64,000 nt of DNA from Muriicola marianensis. Its GTDB lineage: Bacteria > Bacteroidota > Bacteroidia > Flavobacteriales > Flavobacteriaceae. The position numbers and the translations under genes are program-made. Below the pieces are notes generated by a model that did no database searches, was not told the origin of the DNA, and worked only from the letters and a program-made list of their open reading frames with translations. The stretch lies in the NCBI RefSeq assembly GCF_014638095.1, contig NZ_BMFH01000002.1, forward strand, positions 186,001-250,000, read 5' to 3'. Within the stretch, counting starts at the first letter, position 1. The number at the start of each line of letters is the position of its first letter. Positions 8,973 through 17,745 of the stretch are shown piece after piece.

Positions 8973-10481
8973 TCATAAATTAAGCGTATAACCTACCAGA
9001 ACGTTGGTGTTGATATTGGTCACATTGGCAGGGGAAGGGAATCCCGTGACAAAGAGGGTGTTCTGACGGCTCTGTTCTGCTCGGCTGAAGGCGAGGTCGA
9101 GTCTGCTGCCCCCGAAGTTAAATCCGAGTCCGAAGGAAAATGCCGTAAGATCGCCCACTGTAACACCGTCTTCATAAGGGCTGCTCTCAAAACGATACCC
9201 CCCTCGCAGGCTCAGGTTCTCGATCCTGTATTCCCCTCCGATACGGTAGGTGTTAACCTGTCCAAGCTGGGAAGCGATAAATGTATTCTCATCACTGAAA
9301 GCAGGGTCGGATACAGGGCGTAATTCGGCCTCAGCCATATCCTGGTATCCGTAATCGAAACTGATCAGGCCCTGGGGTCCGAAGACGATCGCCAGGCTTC
9401 CTGTAAGCTTGGCCGGAGTTTTGATCCTGTACTCGTCAAAGAGGTTGACCACGTTGAAATCGATAAAACCGATCTCTGAGTCGGCCAGGTCCGAATTGAT
9501 TCTCTGTGAGGTATCGTCCAGGAGTCTGTACCAGGTAGGCGACTGGTAACTACCACCTATTCGTACGTTTTCGTTCATCACCGCGATGGCCCCCAGGCTG
9601 AAGGAAAAACCTGATCCCTCTGTACGCAGGTAGTTGTCGAAGTTGACAAAGCTGACAGGGGAGCTGGCATCGTATCCCGTCTCGGTGAATTCTGTATACT
9701 GGTCGAATAGCACATCGTGGAAGTTCAGGGAAGCTCCGAGAAAGAGATTCTGTTGGTACTGACCGGCTAAATTCACAGTGAGTTTGCTGTTGTACCCGTT
9801 GGTCCGCTTAAAGTATTGCTGGTCGACATTATTGTAAACGGCATTGGATACATATGCAGTATTGTTGTTGTCGGTTTCATCCACCGGGTCGATCACTCCA
9901 CCGTAATACCCCAGGAAAGCCTGCTGCTCCCTGAATCCGAGGTTGGCACCTATGTCGAGATATGCCTCTTCGATAAATTCACCGTCCTGTATCAGGAGAG
10001 ATCCGAAAGGGACTCCCTGGGCAAAATTCAGAAAGTAATTGTCGATTCCCTGATTGCCGTTTCCATTGACGAAGACCTCATTGTCAAAATTCCTCGCCAT
10101 ATCGTAGTTGAGGGCCAGGGAGATCTTTTGCCAGGGGGTATTGGGATTACGGCTCTTAAAGACGAATACGCCTCCGAGCTGACTGATATCGACCGAATTC
10201 CGGACCTCGGTGGCAGGTGAACCAAAGTAGGTGGATTCGTTATTCTGATGGTAATTGGCCCCGGTTATGGTAAAAAGGCTGTTGGCGAAAACAGCGGAAC
10301 CTGCGGGATTGATATTAAGGGCAGACATATCTCCTCCCAGGGCCCCGAATGCACCGGCCATTCCCTGGAAGCGGGCCGTTCCCTGGAGGTTTTCTGTGCT
10401 GTATCTCAATACGTCATCGATGTTCTGAGCCGATATGGCCAGGCATGACAAACCCATAATGAACGTTAGAAATCTTTTCAT
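8973..10481 (-). CDS. Outer membrane transport protein, OmpP1/FadL-like
   Basis: The start is taken as the ATG at 10481, which gives MKRFLTF and a clean signal peptide ending in SAQ; the frame is open further upstream but that part is charged and lacks a signal. The 502-residue mature protein begins with the pattern typical of Bacteroidota FadL-like proteins (GTARFQGMAGAFGALGGDMSALNINPAGSA) and continues as alternating amphipathic strands to a final strand ending in NL. Such proteins form outer membrane beta-barrels; in the wider family they pass hydrophobic substrates. Flavobacterial members are often labelled hemin receptor without proof. The substrate cannot be told from the sequence. Confidence 0.85.
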   Translation of the reverse strand: MKRFLTFIMGLSCLAISAQNIDDVLRYSTENLQGTARFQGMAGAFGALGGDMSALNINPAGSAVFANSLFTITGANYHQNNESTYFGSPATEVRNSVDISQLGGVFVFKSRNPNTPWQKISLALNYDMARNFDNEVFVNGNGNQGIDNYFLNFAQGVPFGSLLIQDGEFIEEAYLDIGANLGFREQQAFLGYYGGVIDPVDETDNNNTAYVSNAVYNNVDQQYFKRTNGYNSKLTVNLAGQYQQNLFLGASLNFHDVLFDQYTEFTETGYDASSPVSFVNFDNYLRTEGSGFSFSLGAIAVMNENVRIGGSYQSPTWYRLLDDTSQRINSDLADSEIGFIDFNVVNLFDEYRIKTPAKLTGSLAIVFGPQGLISFDYGYQDMAEAELRPVSDPAFSDENTFIASQLGQVNTYRIGGEYRIENLSLRGGYRFESSPYEDGVTVGDLTAFSFGLGFNFGGSRLDLAFSRAEQSRQNTLFVTGFPSPANVTNINTNVLVGYTLNL

Positions 10482-10518
10482 TGTACCTGATTTTAAGAGT
10501 GAAAAATAAATGGGATTT

Positions 10519-11892
10519 TTACATCCTGCCGCCTCGGCCAGAAGATCTTCCTCCTGAAGACCTGCCTCCTCCGCTTCGCATACCGCTGGAAGATCGGCCG
10601 CCACCGGAGCTTCTCATGCTTCCTGAGCTTCGGCTGCTACCGCCTGAACTCCTGAAACTACCCGAGCTTCGACTGCTGCTTCCCGAACTCCTGAAACTGC
10701 CGGAGCTTCTGCTGCCGGAACTTCTCGAGCTTCTGTAAGCACCGCTGCTGCGTGAACTCCTGATCCCGGATGAGGATCTTGAGTAACCCGACGATCTGGG
10801 GGTCCCGGACGAACGGTAACTTCTGTTAGAAGATGGCCTTGCGGTAGTCCCGCTGCTTCTTCTGTATATATTGTTCCTGGATGAAGAATATCCGTTGTAC
10901 CTGCCTTGCGCAGAACTTCTGTTGTAATTAGGAGACACACGCGAGCTTCTGCTGGTGCGGTAACTCCTGTTCCTGCTGATCGCGTCGGCACTGACCGATC
11001 GCCTGGCAGTGGTACCTCCTCTGTAGGTAGAAGAACTCCTCACCCCATTCCTGGAACTCAGGTTAGACCTTCCGCTATCCCTCAATCGGGTATTTCCACG
11101 GGGTGTATTCAGATTAGACCTGCCCCTGAAGGAATTGGCTGCCAGGGAATTGTTATTGTAGAAACCTCTGCGAGACCTGTTGTATCCAAAGCGGCTGTTA
11201 TAGGGATATCCGTAATATCCGCCCCAGCCCCAGTTATTCCAGCCCCAGCCGTTCCAGGCCCAGGCACCGCCCCAACCCCAGTTGTTCCAGCCCCAACCCC
11301 AGTTCCAGCGATTCCAGCCCCAGTTCCAGCGATTCCAGCCCCAACCCCAGTTGTTCCAGCCCCAGTTGTTCCAGCCCCAGCCCCAGTTGTTCCATCTCCA
11401 TGGACTGTAAAGGCCACCCCAGTACCAGCCGCTGTATCCCCAGAAAGGATCGGCCCAGATGGGATTCCATCCCCAATTGTCATTGATATTGATGACCACA
11501 TTGGTAGGGTTATCTCCCCAGCCGGGATTACCGGCATAGGTTTCGTCAGAATTAAAATAGTCTGAGTCTCTCATGATGGCAAGGCTGTCTTCCTCAACCC
11601 CGCTGTAGTAAGAATCCACGTCAGTGAAGATCTCACTGTCCATATACTGGTCTATTTCCTCTGCTCTCCTGCCGAAGTAGTCTCCGTAAATTCCATCGTC
11701 CGCCTGTCTCGCCGGTCTTTCAACCGTTCTCGGCGTATTGTACACGGTGCGCTGCTCTACTCCTGAACCGTAAATTCCGTCATTGTCGTAGTACGATGCC
11801 TGCTGATAGGAACCACAGGAAACCAGCCCGATGCCCAGTAGGCCCAGGACGGCTTTTTTCAGGTTTTTTAGGAGGGGTAAGGAAACTATCAT
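10519..11892 (-). CDS. Low-complexity Trp/Gly/Asn- and Ser/Arg-rich lipoprotein
   Basis: This 457-residue protein has a lipoprotein signal (LVSC, Cys26), a Tyr/Asp-rich segment to about residue 150, and then an extreme Trp/Asn/Gly region at about 164-226 built from WNNWGWG-type units. The last ~200 residues are Ser/Arg/Gly, with repeated RSSG units ending in RSSGRGGRM. The N-terminal half is acidic and the C-terminal tail very basic. Related lipoproteins with a W/G/N-rich core seem to exist in other flavobacteria, but no function is known to me. The composition recalls proteins that self-associate. It lies divergently from proS across a 95-base gap holding a good promoter for proS. Confidence 0.8.
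   Translation of the reverse strand: MIVSLPLLKNLKKAVLGLLGIGLVSCGSYQQASYYDNDGIYGSGVEQRTVYNTPRTVERPARQADDGIYGDYFGRRAEEIDQYMDSEIFTDVDSYYSGVEEDSLAIMRDSDYFNSDETYAGNPGWGDNPTNVVININDNWGWNPIWADPFWGYSGWYWGGLYSPWRWNNWGWGWNNWGWNNWGWGWNRWNWGWNRWNWGWGWNNWGWGGAWAWNGWGWNNWGWGGYYGYPYNSRFGYNRSRRGFYNNNSLAANSFRGRSNLNTPRGNTRLRDSGRSNLSSRNGVRSSSTYRGGTTARRSVSADAISRNRSYRTSRSSRVSPNYNRSSAQGRYNGYSSSRNNIYRRSSGTTARPSSNRSYRSSGTPRSSGYSRSSSGIRSSRSSGAYRSSRSSGSRSSGSFRSSGSSSRSSGSFRSSGGSSRSSGSMRSSGGGRSSSGMRSGGGRSSGGRSSGRGGRM
11215..11400 (-). repeat. Minisatellite encoding the Trp/Asn/Gly tract
   Basis: Short units resembling ccccagttgttccag and ccccagttccagcgattccag recur head to tail here. On the minus strand they encode WNNWGWG and WNRWNWG variants. 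Such DNA is prone to slippage, so copy number may differ between strains. Confidence 0.75.
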
Positions 11893-11907
11893 GGGTGTAA
11901 ATTTATA

Positions 11908-11938
11908 TTGTTGAACATTTTAAAAATAGTTAGTTTTG
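11908..11938 (+). promoter_or_regulatory. Bacteroidota-type promoter for proS
   Basis: TTG at 11908-11910, a 20-base spacer and TAGTTTTG at 11931-11938 match the phylum consensus (TTTG, 19-21 bases, TAnnTTTG). The proS ATG is 49 bases downstream. The -7 box overlaps a small inverted repeat (TAGTT ... AACTA). Confidence 0.65.
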
Positions 11939-11987
11939 CCCAACTATTCTTGAAATAAGTTGCAAGTTTTGTGCCAAAGTATACTAA

Positions 11988-13463
11988 ATGGGTAAAAATT
12001 TAACGACGCGAAAGGAAGATTATTCCAAATGGTATAATGAGCTCGTGATCAAGGCTGACCTGGCCGAGAATTCGGGTGTGAGGGGGTGTATGGTGATCAA
12101 ACCCTACGGGTATGCTATCTGGGAAAAAATGCAGGCTGGGTTGGACAAGATGTTCAAGGAGACCGGGCATGAGAATGCCTATTTCCCCATTTTCATACCG
12201 AAATCCTACCTGAGCAAAGAAGCCAGCCATGTGGAAGGTTTCGCCAAGGAATGTGCCGTGGTTACCCATTACAGGCTAAAGAATGCCGAAGACGGCAGCG
12301 GAATAATAGTAGACCCCGAGGCCAAACTTGAAGAGGAACTGATCGTAAGGCCTACTTCAGAAACGATCATCTGGGATACCTACAGGCGCTGGATACAGTC
12401 GTACCGAGACCTGCCCCTGCTGATCAACCAGTGGGCCAATGTGGTCAGATGGGAAATGCGGACCCGACTCTTTTTGAGGACTGCGGAATTCCTCTGGCAG
12501 GAAGGGCATACGGCCCATGCCACGGAACAGGAGGCCATTGAAGAGGCTGAAAAAATATTGGACATCTATGCCGATTTTGCCGAGAACCATATGGCGGTTC
12601 CTGTAATCAAAGGGACCAAGACCGAAGTGGAACGATTTGCCGGGGCTGTTGAAACGTATTGCATCGAGGCCCTCATGCAGGACGGAAAGGCGCTGCAGGC
12701 GGGTACTTCCCACTTTCTTGGCCAGAATTTCGCCAAAGCATTCGACGTCAAATTTGCCAACAAGGAAGGACAGCAGGATTATGTTTGGGCGACCTCATGG
12801 GGGGTTTCAACCCGACTCATGGGTGCGCTGATCATGACCCACAGTGATGACAATGGTCTGGTGCTTCCCCCAAAACTAGCTCCCATTCAGGTGGTGATCG
12901 TACCCATCTACAAGGGAATGGATCAATTGGAGGCTATTTCGGAAAAAGTGGATCCTCTGGTAAAAGAATTGAGGTCGAAAGGAATCTCCGTTAAATACGA
13001 TGACAGGGATACGCATAAGCCCGGCTTCAAGTTTAATGAATACGAACTGAAAGGGGTGCCGGTGAGGCTGGCCATAGGACAACGCGACCTGCAGAATGAA
13101 ACCTTTGAAGTGGCTCGGAGAGACACCCTGGAAAAGGAAACGGTTAAAGCCTCTGAGGTGATCACTCACATAGAGGAATTACTGGAAAAGATACAGGAGA
13201 ATATCTATAACAGGGCATTGGATTACAGGGATGAGCACATTACAAGGGTGGATTCATACGATGAATTCAAAACCCTGCTCGAGTCTAAAGGCGGCTTTTT
13301 CCTGGCCCACTGGGACGGGACAGCCGAGACTGAGGAAAGGATCAAGGAGGAGACCAAGGCCACCATACGCTGTATCCCGCTTAGTGACGGAAAGGAAGAA
13401 GGGAAATGTATGGTTACCGGAAAGCCTTCCTCCCAAAGGGTGATATTCGCCAAGGCCTACTAA
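11988..13463 (+). CDS. proS: Proline--tRNA ligase (short, eukaryote/archaeal-like type)
   Basis: This class II synthetase attaches proline to tRNA-Pro. The 491-residue product lacks the large editing insertion of the long bacterial type and instead has the ProRS type-3 layout: the catalytic core with RPTSE and the R-E-rich motif 2 ([24 protein letters not shown]), an anticodon-binding domain from about residue 290, and the zinc-binding-like C-terminal domain ending in Tyr (VIFAKAY). This type is usual in Bacteroidota. It is transcribed from its own promoter and is followed by the tRNA-Glu genes. Confidence 0.96.
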   Translation: MGKNLTTRKEDYSKWYNELVIKADLAENSGVRGCMVIKPYGYAIWEKMQAGLDKMFKETGHENAYFPIFIPKSYLSKEASHVEGFAKECAVVTHYRLKNAEDGSGIIVDPEAKLEEELIVRPTSETIIWDTYRRWIQSYRDLPLLINQWANVVRWEMRTRLFLRTAEFLWQEGHTAHATEQEAIEEAEKILDIYADFAENHMAVPVIKGTKTEVERFAGAVETYCIEALMQDGKALQAGTSHFLGQNFAKAFDVKFANKEGQQDYVWATSWGVSTRLMGALIMTHSDDNGLVLPPKLAPIQVVIVPIYKGMDQLEAISEKVDPLVKELRSKGISVKYDDRDTHKPGFKFNEYELKGVPVRLAIGQRDLQNETFEVARRDTLEKETVKASEVITHIEELLEKIQENIYNRALDYRDEHITRVDSYDEFKTLLESKGGFFLAHWDGTAETEERIKEETKATIRCIPLSDGKEEGKCMVTGKPSSQRVIFAKAY

Positions 13464-13491
13464 GTGCCCTTCAAAAAATAATCGGTGGGTG

Positions 13492-13521
13492 TTGTGGTAG
13501 TAAAAAATAATTGTATTTTTG
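13492..13521 (+). promoter_or_regulatory. Consensus promoter for the tRNA-Glu pair
   Basis: TTG at 13492-13494, a 19-base spacer and a perfect TATTTTTG -7 box at 13514-13521 match the Bacteroidota promoter. The first tRNA begins 24 bases after the -7 box. Confidence 0.8.
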
Positions 13522-13544
13522 CATCCGCAATTGCGCAAACCTAT

Positions 13545-13616
13545 GGCCCGTTCGTCTAGGGGTTAGGACGCCAGGTTTTCATCCTGGTAACAGGGGTTCG
13601 ATTCCCCTACGGGCTA
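13545..13616 (+). tRNA. tRNA-Glu (TTC)
   Basis: The 72-base sequence folds as a cloverleaf. The acceptor arm is GGCCCGT with ACGGGCT, the anticodon stem is ccagg/cctgg around TTTTCAT with anticodon TTC, and the T arm is ggggTTCGATTcccc. CCA is not encoded. A promoter lies just upstream. Confidence 0.97.
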
Positions 13617-13659
13617 CAAGGCAGATCATTAGGATCACGCCGTTGATATATTGAATTTT

Positions 13660-13731
13660 GGCCCGTTCGTCTAGGGGTTAGGACGCCAGGTTTTCATCCT
13701 GGTAACAGGGGTTCGATTCCCCTACGGGCTA
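13660..13731 (+). tRNA. tRNA-Glu (TTC), second identical copy
   Basis: It is identical over all 72 bases to the copy at 13545. The two are separated by 43 bases with no promoter of their own visible, so both are probably cut from one transcript that may run on into rpsT. Confidence 0.97.
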
Positions 13732-13739
13732 CTGGGAAT

Positions 13740-13754
13740 CCGCCGGGAAGGCGG
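13740..13754 (+). promoter_or_regulatory. Small hairpin in the rpsT leader
   Basis: CCGCC, a GGGAA loop and GGCGG form a GC-only stem between the second tRNA and rpsT. No T run follows, so it is not a standard terminator. It could be an RNA-processing or translational-control element. Confidence 0.4.
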
Positions 13755-13777
13755 CTGAAAACATTAATTATAACAAG

Positions 13778-14029
13778 ATGGCAAATCACAAGTCGGCATT
13801 AAAGAGAATCAGAAGGAATGAAGCAGTGCGCCTGCGCAACAGGTACCAGCACAAGACCACGCGTAACGCGATCAAGAAATTGCGCAACGAGTCTGACAAG
13901 AAAAAGGCCAATGCCCTTTTGCCTTCTGTGGTCAGTATGATCGATAAACTGGCGAAGAGAAATATCATCCACGATAACAAAGCCGCCAACCTGAAGAGCA
14001 AGCTCACCAGAATGGTGAATACCCTCTAA
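13778..14029 (+). CDS. rpsT: 30S ribosomal protein S20
   Basis: S20 binds 16S rRNA in the small subunit. The 83-residue, highly basic protein begins [22 protein letters not shown], the standard S20 N-terminus, and is of normal length. It follows the tRNA-Glu pair with no clear terminator between and may be co-transcribed with it. A strong terminator follows. Confidence 0.97.
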   Translation: MANHKSALKRIRRNEAVRLRNRYQHKTTRNAIKKLRNESDKKKANALLPSVVSMIDKLAKRNIIHDNKAANLKSKLTRMVNTL

Positions 14030-14047
14030 TAAAATATCCTCAATGGT

Positions 14048-14076
14048 AAAAACCCGGCCCTGCAGCCGGGTTTTTT
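14048..14076 (+). terminator. Rho-independent terminator of rpsT
   Basis: The stem CCCGGC/GCCGGG, extended by A-T pairs, with a 6-base loop is followed by six T. Confidence 0.85.
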
Positions 14077-14105
14077 ATTCCCTTTATTTTCAGATTCTAT
14101 TTAAC

Positions 14106-14139
14106 AAAAAAATCCCGGGACATTGCTGCACCGGGATCT
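14106..14139 (-). terminator. Rho-independent terminator of rho
   Basis: On the minus strand a stem (atcccgg ... ccgggat) with an 11-12-base loop is followed by seven T. It lies 19 bases after the rho stop codon. Confidence 0.75.
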
Positions 14140-14157
14140 TGATTTTATAAGGAAAAC

Positions 14158-15771
14158 CTACTGACTCATCGTCATCAGGAATTCTTCGTTGTTCTTGGTC
14201 TGCTTAATACGCTGTTCCATGAATTCCATAGCTTCTATGGGATTCATATCGGCCAGGTACTTCCTCATGATCCACATACGCTGGATCACGTTGTCTTCCA
14301 GCAACAGATCGTCCCTTCTGGTAGAAGAAGAGATGAGGTCGATGGCAGGGAAGATCCTTCGGTTGCTGATCCTGCGGTCTAACTGCAGCTCCATATTACC
14401 GGTTCCCTTGAATTCCTCGAAGATCACCTCGTCCATCTTAGAGCCCGTCTCAGTCAGGGCCGTAGCGATGATCGTCAATGATCCCCCGTTCTCAATATTC
14501 CTGGCGGCACCGAAGAAACGCTTGGGTTTGTGCAGTGCATTGGCATCCACACCCCCACTGAGTACTTTTCCGGAGGCAGGCTGAACGGTATTGTAAGCCC
14601 TTGCGAGCCTGGTGATGGAATCGAGCAGGATGACCACATCGTGTCCGCATTCTACCAGGCGCTTGGCCTTCTCCAGGACGATGTTGGCTACCCTTACGTG
14701 TTCCGTGGCTTCCTTGTCGAAAGTAGAGGCAACTACCTCACCTCTTACATTTCGCTGCATATCGGTTACCTCTTCTGGTCGCTCATCGATCAGAAGGATG
14801 ATCTGGTATACCTCGGGATGGTTAGCCGCAATGGCGTTGGCGATATCCTTCAGCAACATGGTCTTACCAGTCTTGGGCTGGGAAACGATCATACCCCTCT
14901 GTCCCTTTCCGATAGGAGAAAAGAGATCGATAATACGGGTTGAAATATTGCTCTGCCTTTCTGCTAGCTTGAATTTCTCCCTGGGGAAGAGGGGCGTGAG
15001 GTGCTCAAAAGCCACCCTATCCCTAACCACCTGGGGGTCCTGTCCGTTGATCTTGGAAACCTTGATCAACGGGAAATATTTCTCACCTTCTTTTGGAGGT
15101 CTTACATTCCCGAGGACGGTATCCCCTGTCTTCAGTCCGAACAGGCGGATCTGAGACTGGGAGACATAAATATCATCCGGTGAAGAGAGGTAGTTGTAGT
15201 CCGATGATCTCAGGAAACCATATCCGTCTGACATGATATCCAGGACGCCTTCACTCTCGATGATGCTGTCGAATTCGTATTCAGGTTGTTTGTATTTGTT
15301 CTTGAGGTCCTTGTCGTAGTTCTGGGACTTCTTATCCTGCCCGTTATTCTGGTGGTGTGATTTGTTGGTATTCTGTGACTTGCCTGAATGGGAGGAAGAT
15401 TCTTTCTTTTTATGGTCTCTTTTAGAATGTTCCTTTTTTTGGTGGTCTTTCTTTCCGGCTTCATCGGAGCTTTCTGGAGCCTTGCTTTCTCTGCTCTGGG
15501 GTTGCGTACCGGAATCTTGTGCCTCACCACCGCCTTCATTGCGGGTCTTTCTGGGCCTTGGTTTGCGTTCCCTTTTGCGCTCCTGGGGAGCAGCACTCTC
15601 AACAATCTCGGCGTTTTCTTTCACCATTTTGGGATTGCTGGCCTGGAGGTCGAGGATCTGATAGACCAGATCTAATTTTTTGAGGGTTTTGAACTTGGGA
15701 ACTTTGAGGTTTTCGGCAATACTCTGAAGCTCAGGTAGCTTCATTGCCTTTAAATCGGAAATCTCAAACAT
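14158..15771 (-). CDS. rho: Transcription termination factor Rho
   Basis: Rho is a hexameric RNA helicase that ends transcription. The 537-residue protein has the N-terminal Rho helical domain ([18 protein letters not shown]), then about 110 residues rich in Lys, Arg, Ser, Glu and Gln (residues ~60-165), the cold-shock-like RNA-binding domain ([24 protein letters not shown]), and the ATPase core with Walker A SQPKTGKT and the [10 protein letters not shown] segment. The disordered charged insert is usual in Bacteroidota Rho and may aid RNA binding or condensation. Its own terminator is intrinsic, not Rho-dependent. Confidence 0.97.
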   Translation of the reverse strand: MFEISDLKAMKLPELQSIAENLKVPKFKTLKKLDLVYQILDLQASNPKMVKENAEIVESAAPQERKRERKPRPRKTRNEGGGEAQDSGTQPQSRESKAPESSDEAGKKDHQKKEHSKRDHKKKESSSHSGKSQNTNKSHHQNNGQDKKSQNYDKDLKNKYKQPEYEFDSIIESEGVLDIMSDGYGFLRSSDYNYLSSPDDIYVSQSQIRLFGLKTGDTVLGNVRPPKEGEKYFPLIKVSKINGQDPQVVRDRVAFEHLTPLFPREKFKLAERQSNISTRIIDLFSPIGKGQRGMIVSQPKTGKTMLLKDIANAIAANHPEVYQIILLIDERPEEVTDMQRNVRGEVVASTFDKEATEHVRVANIVLEKAKRLVECGHDVVILLDSITRLARAYNTVQPASGKVLSGGVDANALHKPKRFFGAARNIENGGSLTIIATALTETGSKMDEVIFEEFKGTGNMELQLDRRISNRRIFPAIDLISSSTRRDDLLLEDNVIQRMWIMRKYLADMNPIEAMEFMEQRIKQTKNNEEFLMTMSQ

Positions 15772-15929
15772 TGAGTTTTGAATAAGTTATACGTAGATCT
15801 AAAAATTCGAAGTATTGATACTTGGATTAACATGGGAATGGATTCCCAGTGGGTAAGTGCTATCTGAGATAACGCTTCAAAATTACAAAATATTTTGAAT
15901 ATTTGGTGGTTAATATTTAAAAAGACCTT

Positions 15930-15937
15930 TATTTTTG
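15930..15937 (+). promoter_or_regulatory. Likely -7 promoter element before the DUF4293 gene
   Basis: TATTTTTG is a perfect TAnnTTTG box 23 bases before the ATG at 15961. A TTTG lies upstream at 15902-15905, but its spacing of 24 bases is longer than usual. The remaining rho-DUF4293 gap (189 bases) is AT-rich and shows no gene. Confidence 0.5.
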
Positions 15938-15960
15938 CAGGGCTAAAAACCCTTTAGTAC

Positions 15961-16371
15961 ATGATCCAGCGCATACAGACTCTCTACTTAATAGGAGTCA
16001 TCCTCCTCGGGGCCGTACTGCCCTTCTGGGTTTCGCTGTGGACAGATACTGATAACGGGGTTGTATTTGCAAAGAATGAAATCGCGGTTTCGCTGGCCTT
16101 TTACGGGACAGCAGTTTTGGCTGCCCTTGCCATTTTTAAGTACAAGGACAGAAAAAGCCAGTTCGTACTGAACCGCTTCAACATGATAGTGAATCTTTTT
16201 TTACTGGGATTTTTCGTTTACCGGTCGCTAAACTTATCCGGAGGGGCTCAGGTCTCGGAGAAGGGTATTGGGATGCTGATTCCTGTTTTTTCTATCGTTT
16301 TACTGGTCCTGGCCAACAGGGCCATCAAAAAGGATGAGGATCTTGTAAAATCTGTTGACCGCTTACGTTAA
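15961..16371 (+). CDS. DUF4293 family membrane protein
   Basis: This is a 136-residue integral membrane protein with four hydrophobic segments and the DUF4293 opening MIQRIQTLYL. The family is common in Bacteroidota and is often found divergent from rho, as here. A short basic/acidic tail follows the last helix. The function is unknown. The gene has its own -7 box and terminator, so it is a single-gene unit. Confidence 0.85.
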   Translation: MIQRIQTLYLIGVILLGAVLPFWVSLWTDTDNGVVFAKNEIAVSLAFYGTAVLAALAIFKYKDRKSQFVLNRFNMIVNLFLLGFFVYRSLNLSGGAQVSEKGIGMLIPVFSIVLLVLANRAIKKDEDLVKSVDRLR

Positions 16372-16400
16372 ACCTAACATCTTAGTAGTATTAGTGCGTG

Positions 16401-16429
16401 AAACCCCGGTGTCCAAACCGGGGTTTTTT
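16401..16429 (+). terminator. Rho-independent terminator of the DUF4293 gene
   Basis: A 9-bp perfect stem (aaaccccgg / ccggggttt) with a 7-base loop is followed by a T run. It lies between two converging genes. Confidence 0.85.
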
Positions 16430-16456
16430 GCATTTTAAGAATTTGGTCAGCTCCCC

Positions 16457-16951
16457 TTATCTCTTGCCGAGTTCTATTACCTCGAGATCTTTGATTTCAC
16501 TGCCATCAATCACAAACCGAAGCATGGTCCGAACCTGGTGAAAGCCCTGTTTCCCGCAGGCTCCGGGATTCATATGCAGCAATTCCAGTTTTTTGTCCCA
16601 CATCACCTTCAGGATATGAGAATGGCCGCTGATAAACAGCTTAGGAGGATTTTCGGCAATTTCGCGTTTTATCCTGGGGCTGTACCGGTTGGGATACCCT
16701 CCAATATGGGTCATCCACACGTCGACACCTTCACAGGTAAAACGCGCATCGAGAGGAAATTCCCTTTGCAGGACCGCATTGTCTATATTCCCGTAAACGG
16801 CCCTCAGGGGCTTGATTGCTGATAGCCGGTCTGTTACCTCTATGGTGCCTATGTCCCCTGCATGCCAGATCTCATCGGCCTGGCGGGCGTACTTGCAGAT
16901 CGCCTCGTCCAAATATCCGTGCGTGTCTGAGAGCAATAAGATTTTGGTCAT
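16457..16951 (-). CDS. YfcE/MJ0936-type metallophosphoesterase
   Basis: The 164-residue protein has the calcineurin-like metal-binding motifs in order: SDTHG near the start, HAGDIG, YGNID, THIGG and SGHSH. The family hydrolyses phosphodiesters with a two-metal centre in the cytoplasm; the natural substrate is not known. Length is normal. It diverges from truA with overlapping promoter elements in the 41-base gap. Confidence 0.9.
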   Translation of the reverse strand: MTKILLLSDTHGYLDEAICKYARQADEIWHAGDIGTIEVTDRLSAIKPLRAVYGNIDNAVLQREFPLDARFTCEGVDVWMTHIGGYPNRYSPRIKREIAENPPKLFISGHSHILKVMWDKKLELLHMNPGACGKQGFHQVRTMLRFVIDGSEIKDLEVIELGKR

Positions 16952-16959
16952 TTTAGGGG

Positions 16960-16982
16960 TATATTTGTGCGTTACAAAAATA
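16960..16982. promoter_or_regulatory. Overlapping divergent -7 boxes for the phosphoesterase and truA
   Basis: TATATTTG at 16960-16967 (plus) suits truA, and TATTTTTG read on the minus strand at 16975-16982 suits the phosphoesterase. Both match TAnnTTTG exactly. The upstream -33 elements are poor on both sides. Confidence 0.5.
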
Positions 16983-16992
16983 GAATTTCACT

Positions 16993-17745
16993 TTGAGATA
17001 TTTTATTGAGTTTTCCTATGACGGCAGTGCCTACCATGGATGGCAACGCCAGCCCAAGGCCATCAGCATCCAGCAGACCATGGAGGAAGCCATGTCTACC
17101 CTGTTGAGATCTGAGGTAAAGCTCGTGGGTGCGGGAAGAACAGATGCCGGGGTACATGCTCGCCAGCTCTTTGCACATTTCGATCTGGATGAAGCTCCGG
17201 ATTACGCAGACTTGGTCCACAGGCTGAACTCCTTTCTTCCTGAGGACATTTCCGTAAAGCGAATCCTGCCCGTAATTCCCAATGCTCATGCCCGCTTCGA
17301 TGCCCTGGAGCGCACCTATGAATACGTGGTGGTGCAGCGCAAAGACCCTTTTTTGTTCAACTGGGCACATTATGTCCATCTTCCCCTGGATGTACAGGCA
17401 ATGAATCTCGCCTGTGCCGAATTGCTCAAACACACCGACTTTGAATGCTTCTCCAAGTCGAATACAGACGTAAAGACCTATGTCTGCCACCTCAAGGAAG
17501 CAAGCTGGAGTGAACAGGAAGACAGGCTGGTTTTCAGGATCACCGCAGACAGGTTCCTTAGGAATATGGTCCGCGCTATCGTCGGTACGCTGCTGGATGT
17601 AGGTTTGGGTAAATCGGCAGTAGAAGATGTTAATCATATTATAAAAAGCAGGAACAGGAGTGAAGCCGGGGTTTCCGTGCCCGCAAAAGGGCTATATTTG
17701 ACGAGGATTTCATACCCGGAATCCCTATTTCAAATTCATGGATAA
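16993..17745 (+). CDS. truA: tRNA pseudouridine synthase A
   Basis: TruA makes pseudouridine at positions 38-40 of tRNAs. The 250-residue protein contains the catalytic motif GAGRTDAGVHA with Asp51, and the later conserved segments YEYVV and FLRNMVRAIVG. The start is a TTG at 16993, chosen because it gives the canonical MRYFIEFSYDG N-terminus and no ATG or GTG is available nearby. The ABC exporter gene begins 8 bases before the truA stop, so they are probably one operon. Confidence 0.95.
   Translation: MRYFIEFSYDGSAYHGWQRQPKAISIQQTMEEAMSTLLRSEVKLVGAGRTDAGVHARQLFAHFDLDEAPDYADLVHRLNSFLPEDISVKRILPVIPNAHARFDALERTYEYVVVQRKDPFLFNWAHYVHLPLDVQAMNLACAELLKHTDFECFSKSNTDVKTYVCHLKEASWSEQEDRLVFRITADRFLRNMVRAIVGTLLDVGLGKSAVEDVNHIIKSRNRSEAGVSVPAKGLYLTRISYPESLFQIHG

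Noticed and set aside
8973-10604. Longer start for the FadL-like gene at 10604
   Set aside because: The added 41 residues are charged, overlap the neighbouring low-complexity gene and hide a good signal peptide that begins at 10481.
10906-11565. Pro/Val/Ala-rich open frame opposite the low-complexity lipoprotein
   Set aside because: Its repeats are the antisense reading of the Trp/Asn/Gly minisatellite; no start context or domain supports it.
7447-11985. Identical 14-mer aaagtatactaaat at two places (near 7450 and 11975)
   Set aside because: A few exact 14-base matches are expected by chance in a window this size, and the two sites sit differently relative to genes.
13545-13731. Tandem tRNA-Glu genes as an integration site for a mobile element
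   Set aside because: No integrase, no direct repeat of a tRNA 3' end beyond the two intact genes, and only housekeeping genes follow.
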